Part shown: in pieces, positions 18,487-27,758 of the stretch
Layout: each line of letters opens with the position of its first letter
Position numbering within the stretch: the first letter of the stretch is position 1
Notes under the pieces: model-generated
Seen by the model: the letters and a program-made list of their open reading frames with translations, nothing else
Told to the model about the DNA's origin: nothing
Databases searched by the model: none
Assembly: GCF_004099695.1 (NCBI RefSeq)
Contig: NZ_SCHL01000007.1
Coordinates: 1 to 64,000 of the forward strand
Length of the DNA: 64,000 bases
Origin: Methanosarcina sp. MSH10X1
GTDB taxonomy: Archaea > Halobacteriota > Methanosarcinia > Methanosarcinales > Methanosarcinaceae
Reading direction: 5' to 3'
Position numbers and translations under genes: made by a program

Positions 18487-19569
18487 ATGATCCCAATTGC
18501 CAAGCCCATGCTGGGTAAGGAAGAAATTGATGCGGTAACCGAGGTCCTGAGTTCAGGAATGATTGCACAGGGTCCTAAAGTCGATGAATTTGAACTTGCC
18601 TTTTCCGAATATACTGGTTGTGAGTATGCAGTCGCTGTAAACTCTGGCACTGCAGCGCTTCACATTGCGCTTCTTGCCCACGGCATAGGAAAAGGAGATG
18701 AAGTGATTACAACCCCCTTCAGTTTCATTGCGACAGCAAACAGCATCCTTTATACCGGGGCAACCCCTGTTTTTGCAGATATAGAATCAGATACGTATAA
18801 TATAGAACCTGAAAGAATTCAGGAAAAGATTACTCCAAAAACCAGAGCTATCATGCCCGTCCACCTCTATGGGCACCCTGCGGACATGAAAGCGATAATG
18901 GAAATCGCAGATGATAATAAACTTATTGTAATTGAAGACGCCTGCCAGTCCCACGGTGCAGAATGCCTTGGAAAAAGAGTAGGTAGCTTTGGAACAGGAG
19001 CATTCAGCTTTTACCCGACAAAAAATATGACAACCAGTGAAGGCGGAATGCTCACTACAAACGAAAAAGAAATTGCAGAAAAGGCAAAAATGATCCGGGC
19101 TCACGGTTCAAAAGTCCGCTATCTGCATGAAATGCTTGGTTTTAACCTGCGGATGACTGATATTGCGGCTGCAATCGGACTCGTACAACTTGGAAAGCTT
19201 GATGGGTTTACAGCAGCCAGACAGAAAAATGCAGAGACACTCTCAACAGGGTTAAAAGGAATATCCGGAATTGTCCCTCCAGTTACAAAGCCTGACTGTA
19301 CTCATGTGTTCCACCAGTATACCGTCAGAGCAGAAAAAAGGGATCAACTGGCAGCTTTCCTGAAAGAAAAAGAAATAGGAACAGGAGTCCACTATCCTAT
19401 ATCCATTCACAAGCAACCGGTTTACAGGGAACTTGGATACAATGATACCTTACAGGTTTCAGAGAAGGCAGCAGAAGAGGTTCTCTCTCTCCCTGTGCAT
19501 CCCGCATTATCCAGAACCGATTTGAAGGAAATAGTCGAAGCGACCAAAGAATTTTATGCAAAGGATTGA
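18487..19569 (+). CDS. WbpE-like DegT/DnrJ/EryC1 sugar aminotransferase
   Basis: 360 residues, PLP-dependent fold type I. Visible motifs are [11 protein letters not shown] (phosphate-binding turn), [25 protein letters not shown] (Asp binding the PLP pyridine nitrogen), and [15 protein letters not shown] with the Schiff-base lysine at residue 179. WbpE transfers an amino group from glutamate to the 3-keto sugar formed by WbpB. GAGGTCC just upstream of ATG 18487 is a fair ribosome binding site. It sits 65 bp after the acetyltransferase and before the oxidoreductase, an order consistent with UDP-diacetamido-uronate synthesis. Confidence 0.92.
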   Translation: MIPIAKPMLGKEEIDAVTEVLSSGMIAQGPKVDEFELAFSEYTGCEYAVAVNSGTAALHIALLAHGIGKGDEVITTPFSFIATANSILYTGATPVFADIESDTYNIEPERIQEKITPKTRAIMPVHLYGHPADMKAIMEIADDNKLIVIEDACQSHGAECLGKRVGSFGTGAFSFYPTKNMTTSEGGMLTTNEKEIAEKAKMIRAHGSKVRYLHEMLGFNLRMTDIAAAIGLVQLGKLDGFTAARQKNAETLSTGLKGISGIVPPVTKPDCTHVFHQYTVRAEKRDQLAAFLKEKEIGTGVHYPISIHKQPVYRELGYNDTLQVSEKAAEEVLSLPVHPALSRTDLKEIVEATKEFYAKD

Positions 19570-19614
19570 GTAGTTTTCCAGCCACTGCATTCTCAGAACC
19601 AGGAAGTGAGACTT

Positions 19615-20553
19615 TTGATCAGAGTAGGAGTAATAGGTACAGGTGCCATGGGGCAGAACCACGTAAGAATTTATAGTGAAATGAACGACGTGGAGCTCGC
19701 AGGAATCTCAGATGTAGACCAGAAGCGTGTCGAGGCAATGGCTACGCAATTCAGGACAAAAGCCTTTACAGATTATAAGAAAATGTTTGCAGAAGGGCTT
19801 GATGCAGTAAGCGTAGTTGTGCCCACCAAGTTGCATAAGCAGGTTGTACTTGATGCTCTTGACGCAGGGATACATGTCCTTGTGGAAAAACCGATTGCAG
19901 ATACGACCGAAAGTGCGGACATGATGATAGCAGCCGCAAAAAAAGCGGGAAAAATCCTTATGGTCGGGCATATTGAGCGCTTTAACCCCGCAGTCATAAA
20001 ACTCAAAGAGATTATTAATTCAGGAATTCTGGGAAAGATAGTTTCAATCTCTACCAAACGAGTCGGTCCTTATAATCCGAGGATCAGAGACGTAGGAGTA
20101 ATCCTGGACATCGGAGTTCATGATATAGATGTGATCTCATACCTTTACGGCAGGAAAATAAATAGCGTTTATGCAATTGCAGGTGCAGATATTCACTCGT
20201 TTGAAGATCATGCCTCAATTATCCTGCGTATGGACCATAACTTTGCAGGAGTTGTGGAAACAAACTGGCTTACTCCGCACAAGGTGAGGCAGCTGACAGC
20301 AATCGGAGTTAAGGGTGTTGCTTATCTGGACTACATCAATCAGACAGTACAGATACATGATAATGAGTGGATAAGAAAAGCCAAAGTAGAACAGAGTGAA
20401 CCCCTGAAAAATGAACTCAGTTATTTCGTAGATTGTGCTGCGAACGGTAAAAGCCCTAACCCCTGCGGGGAAGACGGAAAGCATGCTCTTGAAGTGGCAA
20501 TGGCAGCCATAAAATCCTACGAGGAAGAAAGGCTAATTGAAGTAGGAATATGA
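19615..20553 (+). CDS. WbpB-like Gfo/Idh/MocA oxidoreductase
   Basis: About 312 residues. N-terminal Rossmann fold: IRVGVIGTGAMGQNHVRIYS carries GxGxxGxxH. The VLVEKPIADTTESAD motif contains the conserved EKP. The later DIGVHDIDVISYLYG is typical of the substrate domain. WbpB-type enzymes oxidise C3 of UDP-GlcNAc-uronate, the step before transamination. Two starts are possible: GTG 19606, or TTG 19615 preceded by an AGTGAG motif four bases away. The latter gives the usual short N-terminus and is used here. It overlaps a tiny ORF at 20550 by ATGA. Confidence 0.9.
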   Translation: MIRVGVIGTGAMGQNHVRIYSEMNDVELAGISDVDQKRVEAMATQFRTKAFTDYKKMFAEGLDAVSVVVPTKLHKQVVLDALDAGIHVLVEKPIADTTESADMMIAAAKKAGKILMVGHIERFNPAVIKLKEIINSGILGKIVSISTKRVGPYNPRIRDVGVILDIGVHDIDVISYLYGRKINSVYAIAGADIHSFEDHASIILRMDHNFAGVVETNWLTPHKVRQLTAIGVKGVAYLDYINQTVQIHDNEWIRKAKVEQSEPLKNELSYFVDCAANGKSPNPCGEDGKHALEVAMAAIKSYEEERLIEVGI

Positions 20554-20642
20554 GCTGGACAAAACGCCTAAGAAATAGAATCTCGAACACCATTGAAAAC
20601 ATTAAAGACTTGAAGAATTTGAAAAAAGATAGTTTAGAGTGA
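20550..20642 (+). CDS. Possible 30-residue basic peptide gene within the sugar operon
   Basis: The ATG overlaps the preceding TGA as ATGA, and the stop TGA at 20640-20642 falls four bases before the ATG of the next gene at 20647. The peptide begins MSWTKRLRNRISNTIENIKD and is rich in K, N and R with an amphipathic-helix pattern. The exact packing between two cotranscribed genes suggests real translation, perhaps only to couple the dehydrogenase to upstream translation. No family is recognised. It may also be chance in a 93-bp gap. Confidence 0.4.
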   Translation: MSWTKRLRNRISNTIENIKDLKNLKKDSLE

Positions 20643-20646
20643 TAAT

Positions 20647-22074
20647 ATGAGTAAATTAGAAAAACTTCTCAAGGAAAGGGGCCCAATCAAAAAAATAGGA
20701 GTGCTTGGAATGGGCTATGTGGGTATTCCTTCAGCTGTTCTTTTCGCAGATGCCCCGTGTTTTGACAAAGTTCTCGGCTTCCAGCGCAACTCAAAAAGTT
20801 CAAGTTACAAAATCGATATGCTCAACCGCGGGGAAAGCCCTCTTAAAGGAGAAGAGCCAGGCCTTGAAGATCTTATTAGCAAAGTCGTAAAAGCTGGCAA
20901 GTTCGAGTGCACTCCTGACTTCTCAAGGATATCAGAACTTGATGCCGTCACTCTTGCAATTCAAACTCCTTTTGCAAATCCCAAAGACCTGGAACCCGAT
21001 TTTTCAGCACTAATTGAAGGTATAAGGAATGTTGGAAAATATCTTAGACCAGGTATGCTCGTAGTTCTTGAATCCACAATCACCCCGGGCACAACCGAAG
21101 GTATGGCAAAACAGATTCTTGAAGAAGAGTCAGGTCTGAAAGCAGGAGAAGACTTCGCCCTTGCCCATGCCCCGGAAAGAGTAATGGTTGGGAGGCTTTT
21201 GAAGAATATCAGGGAACACGACAGGATTGTGGGCGGCATTAATGAAGTAAGCACCACGCGCGCTGTTGAGCTCTATTCTCCTGTACTGACTGTGGGGAAA
21301 GTAATTCCTATGAGTGCAACTGCAGCCGAGGTCACGAAGACTGCAGAGAACACTTTCCGCGACCTCCAGATCGCAGCAATTAACCAGCTTGCCCTGTACT
21401 GTGAGGCAATGGGCATAAATGTATACGACGTCAGGACTGGAGTTGACAGTCTCAAAGGGGACGGTATCACAAGAGCGATACTCTGGCCAGGAGCCGGAGT
21501 TGGTGGCCACTGCCTTACCAAGGATACATATCATCTTGAAAGAGGAATCAAGATAGGAAGCGGGCAGCTTGACTATCCCGAGGGTGCAGATTCGATTTAC
21601 GTACTCGCAAGAAAAGTCAATGATTTCATGCCCGTCCATATGTACAACCTGACTGCTGCAGCCCTTAAGAGGATAGGCAAGGAGATGAAAGGCTCAAAGA
21701 TTGCAATGCTCGGCTGGGCTTTCATTCGGGATTCGGACGATGCAAGGAATACGCCATCAGAACCTTACAGGGAACTTTGCCTGAAAGCGGGCGCGACAGT
21801 CACCGTGCATGATCCTTATGTTGTGAACTATCCAGGGACTGAGATCTCGGATAATCTTGAAAAAGTTATCAAGGATGCGGATGCTGTGATTGTTCTTGCA
21901 GGGCACAGTGCATACTTTGATGTAAAGGCTGACTGGATGAAGGGAGTTTCAGGTAAAGAGAATCCGGTTATTGTGGATGGAAGAAATGTAATTGAACCGG
22001 ATGAGTTTATTGGCAGGGGGTTTGTCTATAAGGGGATCGGGAGAGGCGATAAAAACGAACATGTAATAGTGTGA
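20647..22074 (+). CDS. WbpA-like UDP-GlcNAc 6-dehydrogenase (nucleotide sugar dehydrogenase)
   Basis: 475 residues, in the length range of UDP-sugar 6-dehydrogenases. NAD-binding GVLGMGYVGIPSAV is at ~18-31 and ESTITPGTTEG at ~142-152. The catalytic cysteine is residue 289 in PGAGVGGHCLTKDTYH, and the C-terminal domain carries ARNTPSEPYRELC. The enzyme oxidises C6 of UDP-GlcNAc (or UDP-ManNAc) to the uronic acid with two NAD+. With WbpB-, WbpE- and WbpD-like neighbours it should start the route to UDP-GlcNAc3NAcA. GAGTGATAAT just before the ATG is a weak ribosome binding site. A WecC-type UDP-ManNAc activity cannot be excluded by sequence alone. Confidence 0.92.
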   Translation: MSKLEKLLKERGPIKKIGVLGMGYVGIPSAVLFADAPCFDKVLGFQRNSKSSSYKIDMLNRGESPLKGEEPGLEDLISKVVKAGKFECTPDFSRISELDAVTLAIQTPFANPKDLEPDFSALIEGIRNVGKYLRPGMLVVLESTITPGTTEGMAKQILEEESGLKAGEDFALAHAPERVMVGRLLKNIREHDRIVGGINEVSTTRAVELYSPVLTVGKVIPMSATAAEVTKTAENTFRDLQIAAINQLALYCEAMGINVYDVRTGVDSLKGDGITRAILWPGAGVGGHCLTKDTYHLERGIKIGSGQLDYPEGADSIYVLARKVNDFMPVHMYNLTAAALKRIGKEMKGSKIAMLGWAFIRDSDDARNTPSEPYRELCLKAGATVTVHDPYVVNYPGTEISDNLEKVIKDADAVIVLAGHSAYFDVKADWMKGVSGKENPVIVDGRNVIEPDEFIGRGFVYKGIGRGDKNEHVIV

Positions 22075-22132
22075 ACATAGTTCTCTTTGGGAGATTAGTT
22101 CAGTCTTTCAAATCTGGAAAAAAGGCGAAAAA

Positions 22133-23179
22133 ATGATTGAGAAACTAAAACAAAACGAGGAACTCTGGGATCTGTATACCAAAAAAGAAGAATACAATCT
22201 GGCCTTCTCTGACCAGTACGATAGGTTTCCTTACTATTTAAGCGGTCAGAGGAATGTTTTTGATCCAAGAGTCTCCAGATTTCTGGTAGAAAATGGGTTA
22301 CGCCCTGAGTACCCGGATGGAAAAAAATTTGCTGTTTGCCTTACTCATGATATTGATGTGGTGTACCCGGAAAAACTCTACCCGATAGTCGGGACTGCCA
22401 AGGCATTAATTAAAGGGAATTTAATAGATGTAATGAAAACCCCTTTTTCCAGAATTAACAAAAAATGGAACCCCTGCTGGAACTTCAGAGAAATAATGGA
22501 GCTGGAGGCAAAATACAATGCTAAATCCAGCTTTTATTTTCTTGTCTTGCGCCCTGGAGAGAAAGACTTCAACTATGAAATTGAGGATCTCGAATCCGAA
22601 TTAAAGTTTATATCCTCTCATGGGTGGGAAGTAGGCCTTCATGGAGGGCACGAATCTTATAAGAGCTTTGAAGATATCATGGAAAAAAAGCAAAGGCTTG
22701 AAAAGGTTCTCGGGAAGCAGATTATAGGGTACAGGAATCACTTTTTAAGATTTAAAGTGCCGGGTACATGGGAGATACTGAGCAAAGCAAATTTTAAGTA
22801 TGATACAACGTTCGGGTACGCGGATTGCGCAGGTTTTAGAAATGGAATGTGCCATCCTTTCAGGCCCTATAATATAAATACCGGAAAACAAATTGAGATC
22901 CTTGAGCTTCCTCTCATACTTATGGACCGGACTTTATTAAGAAGCTACATGCGGCTTGACATCAAGCAGGCATGTGAACTCACAAAAAGTCTTATTGATA
23001 AGGTTGAACAATGCAATGGTGTAATTACGGTTCTATGGCATAATAATACATGCATTGAGGAAGATTGCCTCAAATATTATGAAAAGTTCCTCAGATACGT
23101 CTCCGGCAAAAAAGCCTGGATCGCAAGCGGAGAAGAAATATATAACTGGTGGTCCGCTAAGATTGAACCGGAGCATTGA
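22133..23179 (+). CDS. Polysaccharide deacetylase-family protein (NodB-like)
   Basis: 348 residues, no signal peptide, so probably cytoplasmic or membrane-peripheral. The NodB-type metal-site motifs appear as CLTHDIDVVYPEK (TxDxD; His-Asp) and WEVGLHGGHESY (H-x3-H with the preceding HGW). A later ILELPLILMDRT and a closing VLWHNN resemble motifs 4-5 of the family. Family members remove N-acetyl groups from sugars. It follows the UDP-sugar dehydrogenase by 58 bp and is probably in the same transcript, so a step in glycan modification is likely. The long N-terminal ~60 residues before the first motif are unassigned. Confidence 0.82.
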   Translation: MIEKLKQNEELWDLYTKKEEYNLAFSDQYDRFPYYLSGQRNVFDPRVSRFLVENGLRPEYPDGKKFAVCLTHDIDVVYPEKLYPIVGTAKALIKGNLIDVMKTPFSRINKKWNPCWNFREIMELEAKYNAKSSFYFLVLRPGEKDFNYEIEDLESELKFISSHGWEVGLHGGHESYKSFEDIMEKKQRLEKVLGKQIIGYRNHFLRFKVPGTWEILSKANFKYDTTFGYADCAGFRNGMCHPFRPYNINTGKQIEILELPLILMDRTLLRSYMRLDIKQACELTKSLIDKVEQCNGVITVLWHNNTCIEEDCLKYYEKFLRYVSGKKAWIASGEEIYNWWSAKIEPEH

Positions 23180-23682
23180 AAAATTGTCTATATAATCCTG
23201 GCATATTCAACTGATAATTACTGGAGACGCCAGGATAAATTAAATATTTCCGGATAAGTAACGTTAATCAGCTAAAGAAACATTATTAACACCTCAGATA
23301 GGTGTGATTAGATTAATAAACTTTTTCTCAGTTGTGCGCGCCAGATACAGCACAGAAGGATTCATATCAGTTTGTGGATTCTGGGTTCTTCCAAGGTTTA
23401 CAGCGATATTCGGTTCAAACTGTGTATATTACTGGCATCCTGCCAGAAACCATAAAAAGGAACCTATAGTAAAGTAATGTTGGGGGAAGTGAGGAGGATT
23501 TGTATTCTCAATTGTTACCGTATATGTAAATTAAGGAAGCCGACAAATTTATTTAGGGAAGGCTTATTTATAGGGGACTTAGAGGGTGAAAAGCCAGATA
23601 TCCAACATCGGCTTGAGAACGTCATACCCCAAGGAATACATAGAGATCAGCTCTGAAGGAAATTTTTTTTAAGGTACTCGAT
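23180..23682. other. Gene-free spacer
   Basis: The spacer is A/T-rich near 23180-23330 and carries no long ORF. A 28-codon frame (GTG 23586 to TAA 23672) encodes VKSQISNIGLRTSYPKEYIE and ends in a T-run. It could be a degraded acyltransferase N-terminus but is too short to call. AAGGT at 23671-23675 serves as the ribosome binding site of the flippase. Confidence 0.4.
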
Positions 23683-25176
23683 ATGGATGAGACAACAGCG
23701 GATGCAACGAAGAAACGGTCTGGTAATAGCAAGAAGGAAAGCTTTGCTTTCGATGTGCTGACACTTGCCGGCGGGACAACCTTTGCTCAAATCCTTACGA
23801 TTCTATCTGCTCCTGTGTTAACCCGATTATATGAACCTGAGGATTTCGGGATCTGGGCTCTGTATATCTCTATCACCAGTATTATCAGTGTTATTGCATG
23901 TTTGAGGTACGAGTATTCCATAATGCTGCCTGAGTCGGACGAAGAGGCTGTAAACCTGTTAGGGTTGAGTTTTCTGGCGGTGCTGTTTGTAAGTGTTTTA
24001 ACCTTTCCAGCCGTATGGTATTTTAAAGAGCCTATAATCGACATTCTGAATTCTCAACAGATAGGAGATTATCTCTGGCTTGTGCCTCCGTTTATTTTTG
24101 TAAATGGATTATTTCTTGCATTGAATAACTGGAATTCAAGAACAAAACTTTTTAAAAGGCTTTCTCTTTCGAGAGTCTTCAGTTCGGTTTCGAGCGTTAC
24201 AACGCAGGTTGGGCTGGGGCTTGTAGAAAAAGTCGGTGCAGGCGGATTGATAACTGGAAGTCTTGCCGGACAGTCTATTGCATCGTTTGTACTTGGAGGA
24301 CAGATCTGGAGAGATGATAGGAAGCTAATTGTGAAAAGCCTGAGCTGGAAGAAAGTTTATGAGGGATTTAAAAAGTACCGCAAGTTTTCACTTATAGATT
24401 CCTGGGCTGCTCTTATGAACTCCGTCTCCTGGCAGCTTCCTGCTTTCCTTCTTGCTGCCTTCTTCACACCTGCGGTAGTAGGCTTTTATTCCCTTGGTTT
24501 CCGGCTTTTGCAATTGCCAATGAGTTTCATAGGAAGCTCGATTTCACAGGTTTTTTTCCAGCGAGCCTCAAGAGCCTTATCCGAGGGTACTCTTCCCTCT
24601 CTTGTTGAAAACGTATTCAGGATGCTTGTAATTATAGGCATGTTCCCTATTCTGGTTCTGACAATTGTCGGCAGCGATGTTTTTACGGTTGTTTTCGGAA
24701 AAGCCTGGGCAGAAGCAGGCGTTTATGCACAGATCCTCAGCCTGTGGGCTTTTATATGGTTTATCTCATCCCCGCTAACCACTATATATGTGATCGTCGA
24801 AAAGCATCACTTCGGTTTTCATTATAATTTTTTCAACCTGATCACCCGCCTGCTTTCCCTTACGATCGGCGGACTGCTCGGAAGCGCACGACTGGCACTT
24901 ATCCTTTTCTCAGCCTCAGGAATTGTGGTATACGGTTATCTTTGCCTGAAAATGATGTCCTATTCCGGGGTAAAGGTCTCAAGAGCCCTGAAAATCGTAT
25001 TCTCGAATTTTATTCTTTTTATCCCGGCAGGAGTTATGATTGTTGCCCTTAAAATGGCGGAAGTGAATCAAATCCTGCTCGTTGTCATTTCCGGTGTAAT
25101 TATAGGGGTTTATTACCTGTACATTTTGAGAACCGATGAACAGATAAAAAGGATATTCAAAGAGTTCAGGGAATGA
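23683..25176 (+). CDS. Wzx-like polysaccharide flippase (copy 1)
   Basis: 497 residues, about 12-14 membrane helices, MATE/MOP-superfamily polysaccharide export type. Characteristic segments are GGTTFAQILTILSAPVLTRL and PEDFGIWALYISI near the N-terminus, then FYSLGFRLLQLPMSFIGSSI and FFQRASRALSEGTLP centrally. Members flip lipid-linked oligosaccharides across the membrane. The start ATG 23683 has AAGGT seven bases upstream. It is clearly homologous to 26095-27621, but this copy has a higher G+C content, so the two differ strongly at silent sites. It probably exports the glycan made by the neighbouring enzymes. Confidence 0.92.
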   Translation: MDETTADATKKRSGNSKKESFAFDVLTLAGGTTFAQILTILSAPVLTRLYEPEDFGIWALYISITSIISVIACLRYEYSIMLPESDEEAVNLLGLSFLAVLFVSVLTFPAVWYFKEPIIDILNSQQIGDYLWLVPPFIFVNGLFLALNNWNSRTKLFKRLSLSRVFSSVSSVTTQVGLGLVEKVGAGGLITGSLAGQSIASFVLGGQIWRDDRKLIVKSLSWKKVYEGFKKYRKFSLIDSWAALMNSVSWQLPAFLLAAFFTPAVVGFYSLGFRLLQLPMSFIGSSISQVFFQRASRALSEGTLPSLVENVFRMLVIIGMFPILVLTIVGSDVFTVVFGKAWAEAGVYAQILSLWAFIWFISSPLTTIYVIVEKHHFGFHYNFFNLITRLLSLTIGGLLGSARLALILFSASGIVVYGYLCLKMMSYSGVKVSRALKIVFSNFILFIPAGVMIVALKMAEVNQILLVVISGVIIGVYYLYILRTDEQIKRIFKEFRE

Positions 25177-25250
25177 GAGAATGGTTTAAAAATTAGTTAA
25201 TGAAAGAGAACTTTCTTTAGTACGATAGAGAAAGATTCGTTAGCCAGGAG

Positions 25251-25406
25251 TTATTTAGTAGCTGATAAACAATCTTCCTGGTGCCATGAGCGTTTCTGCG
25301 CCTTTACCCAGCATTCAAGATTGCAGTAAACAGCTTTCTCTTTTGCAGTTTTCAAAACAAAGAACTCATTGCCACAGACAGGGCAAACTTTTCGTATATA
25401 TTTCAT
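25251..25406 (-). CDS. 51-residue zinc-ribbon-like small protein
   Basis: A complete small ORF from ATG 25406 to TAA 25251. The peptide begins MKYIRKVCPVCGNEFFVLKT and continues to VYCNLECW, giving two Cys pairs (C-P-V-C and C-N-L-E-C) spaced like a treble-clef or zinc-ribbon metal site. The tail WHQEDCLSATK holds a further His and Cys. Small zinc-ribbon proteins of this kind usually bind nucleic acid or partner proteins; the function here is unknown. It is convergent with the flippase at 23683 and isolated in a spacer. Confidence 0.7.
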   Translation of the reverse strand: MKYIRKVCPVCGNEFFVLKTAKEKAVYCNLECWVKAQKRSWHQEDCLSATK

Positions 25407-25952
25407 AGACAAATCACCAACATAAAGTCCTGGATAAGGAGACCTGTGCTTTCTTGACGCATCAAATAAATTCTGAATTGCGTAGAACTACCTGATAGAT
25501 ATAAATTTTCGAGCTTAATCTCTTATCTTTTTACCAATTTTTTAACAATTACTCCCGCTTTAGATCTTAAATTCTTCATAGTGTCTTTAAATTCTTTTCA
25601 AGTGGCTCAAGATCTAATACCGTAAAACTCCTCAATTCCGAAGCATGAATGGTTTCTCAAAAGCTCAACAGTTTCACACCTTTAGTCTCTCACTGCAAGT
25701 TAAAAGTGTAAATTATTAACACGGTTTTGAAAAACATCTATTGGAAGTAATCCTGAATGTATATTTTGAAGTAAAGTTATAAAGGTTTTTTGTAGGTAGC
25801 GTGAGAATAGAATTATAATTTAGTTGCAGATATTTAAAAAACCGAGATATAGAGATAGTCAAAGTAAACCAAGTGTTTTAAATAATTTAAAGTGTTATTC
25901 AATAAAAATTAATACTGTTCGAGATGTCACCAAAGAAGAATAGGGTAAGAGT
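25407..25952. promoter_or_regulatory. A/T-rich spacer with a TATA-like box before the epimerase remnant
   Basis: No gene is visible. The segment around 25868-25888, aaccaagtgttttaaataat, resembles the candidate promoter region at ~17498-17517, with TTTTAAATAATTT as a TATA-like box ~70 bases before ATG 25953. It presumably once drove the gene now reduced to 25 codons. From about here the sequence becomes richer in A/T than the preceding operon. Confidence 0.35.
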
Positions 25953-26027
25953 ATGAAGATTGCAATTATTCTCGGCACCAGGCCTGAAATCATAAAAATG
26001 AGCCCTGAGAACAGAAAAACAGTGTAG
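25953..26027 (+). pseudogene. Remnant of a UDP-GlcNAc 2-epimerase gene (5' end only)
   Basis: ATG 25953 opens MKIAIILGTRPEIIKMSPEN and stops at TAG after 24 residues. LGTRPE-I-KM-P is the diagnostic N-terminus of WecB/non-hydrolysing UDP-GlcNAc 2-epimerases (compare MKILSIIGARPQFIKCAP at 32696). The rest of the ~360-residue enzyme is missing, and the flippase copy 2 starts 68 bp further on. It is most likely a deletion scar from recombination in the locus. Confidence 0.8.
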
Positions 26028-26094
26028 AAAGAAAAATGGCTCAGAAATCTCATTCTTGGCTGCTGAACTGTAGGTTCATTAGAAGGTATTGACT

Positions 26095-27621
26095 ATGGAT
26101 AAAACGACAGCAGAAATAACAGGAAAATCATCTAACAACGGAAAAAAGGCAAGTTTTGCATCCGATGTACTGACACTTGTAGGTGGGACAGCCTTTGCTC
26201 AAATCCTTATGATTCTGGCATCGCCTGTTCTGACTCGCCTTTACGGACCTGAAGATTTTGGAGTTTTTACTCTCTATCTCTCTATCGTAAGTATTATTAG
26301 TATAGTTTCATGTATGAGATACGATAATTCTATAATGCTCCCCGAATTGGACGAGGATGCAGTAAACCTTTTAGGGCTGAGTCTCCTGGTAGTCCTAGCT
26401 GTAACAGGTTTAACTGTGCCAATTGTTTGGTATTTCAGAATCCCAATAGTTGATCTTCTAAATTCTCCTCAGATAGGTAACTACTTGTGGCTTGTGCCTC
26501 CATTTGTGTTTGTAAACGGAATTTTTCTTGCGTTGAATCAATGGAATTCAAGAACAAAACATTTTAAAAGACTCTCTTTATCGAGAGTTTATGGTTCGAT
26601 CTTAACGACAACAACACAAATTTGTTTTGGATTTTTAAAAATTTCCAGTGCTGGCAGCCTGATAGTTGGCAACCTTGCCGGCCAATTTGTTGCGACACTC
26701 ATTCTGGGATGGCAAATATGGAAAAATGACAAAAAAATGTTTGCGAAGAGCGTGCGTTGGAGAAAAATATATCAGGGACTCGTAAGGTATCGTAAGTTTC
26801 CACTTATGGATAGCTGGTCTGCGCTCATGAACACCGTTTCTTGGCAGCTTCCTGCTTTCCTTCTTGCAGCTTTCTTTTCTCCAGCAATTGTCGGTTTTTA
26901 CTCTCTTGGCTTCCGGCTTCTACAATTGCCTATGAGCTTCATTGGCGTTTCAATTTCACAAGTATTTTTCCAGAGAGCCTCAAGAGCTTTATCCGAGGGC
27001 ACTCTTGATGTCCTTGTTGAGAATGTTTTCAGAATGCTTGTAATTATAGGTGTATTTCCAATTTTAGTTTTGACAATTGTAGGCAGTGATATTTTTACTG
27101 TAGTTTTTGGAGAAGCCTGGAAAGAAGCAGGTGTTTATGCCCAAATTTTGGGTATATGGGCTTTTCTTTGGTTTATCTCCTCTCCTTTAAGCACTCTATA
27201 TACAGTAATGGAAAAACAGCAATTTGGTTTGCGTTATAATTTCCTAAATTTATTTACACGCTTCCTATCCCTTACAATTGGAGGAATTGTTGGAAATGCT
27301 CGTGTTGCGCTAATTCTCTTTTCTATATCAGGAATTGTAGTATATGGTTACTTATGCATGAAGATAATGTCCTACTCAGGAGTTAAGATTTTTAGGGCGA
27401 TAAAAATAGTATATTCTAACTTCCTTCTCTTTATTCCTACAGGAGTTATTCTTATTAGTCTCAAATTTACTGGAGCCAGCGAGATTTTACTCATATTCTG
27501 TTCTTTTCTGGCAATCTGTATTTATTATGCATATATTTTGAAAACAGACGTTGAGATAAATAAACTTATTAACTTGTCTCAAATTACCAAAAGCACTAGT
27601 CGAAAAAGTGGTGGGAATTGA
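26095..27621 (+). CDS. Wzx-like polysaccharide flippase (copy 2)
   Basis: About 508 residues from ATG 26095; the frame also has a TTG at 26089, but the ATG gives MDKTTAEITGK, matching MDETTADATKK of copy 1. AGAAGGT lies ~8 bases upstream. About 12-14 membrane helices with GGTAFAQILMILASPVLTRL, FYSLGFRLLQLPMSFIG and FFQRASRALSEGTLD are in the same order as copy 1. It differs from copy 1 mainly by A/T-ending codons and in the C-terminal 20 residues. Function is lipid-linked glycan flipping (family knowledge). Having two copies may reflect two glycan substrates or a recombined region. Confidence 0.92.
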   Translation: MDKTTAEITGKSSNNGKKASFASDVLTLVGGTAFAQILMILASPVLTRLYGPEDFGVFTLYLSIVSIISIVSCMRYDNSIMLPELDEDAVNLLGLSLLVVLAVTGLTVPIVWYFRIPIVDLLNSPQIGNYLWLVPPFVFVNGIFLALNQWNSRTKHFKRLSLSRVYGSILTTTTQICFGFLKISSAGSLIVGNLAGQFVATLILGWQIWKNDKKMFAKSVRWRKIYQGLVRYRKFPLMDSWSALMNTVSWQLPAFLLAAFFSPAIVGFYSLGFRLLQLPMSFIGVSISQVFFQRASRALSEGTLDVLVENVFRMLVIIGVFPILVLTIVGSDIFTVVFGEAWKEAGVYAQILGIWAFLWFISSPLSTLYTVMEKQQFGLRYNFLNLFTRFLSLTIGGIVGNARVALILFSISGIVVYGYLCMKIMSYSGVKIFRAIKIVYSNFLLFIPTGVILISLKFTGASEILLIFCSFLAICIYYAYILKTDVEINKLINLSQITKSTSRKSGGN

Positions 27622-27758
27622 TTTTTAACATTATTTTTGATCTAAAGCATAGATACAGTTAAAAAAGCAGATCATGATGATAAAACGATAAATTAGTCAA
27701 TATAATATTAAAATCTTATATTCTTACAACATTATCACAAATCGGAATTGTAAATATA

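Noticed and set aside
23586-23672. 28-codon frame VKSQISNIGLRTSYPKEYIE before the flippase
   Set aside because: May be an acyltransferase remnant, but too short and no conserved hexapeptide rung to support it.
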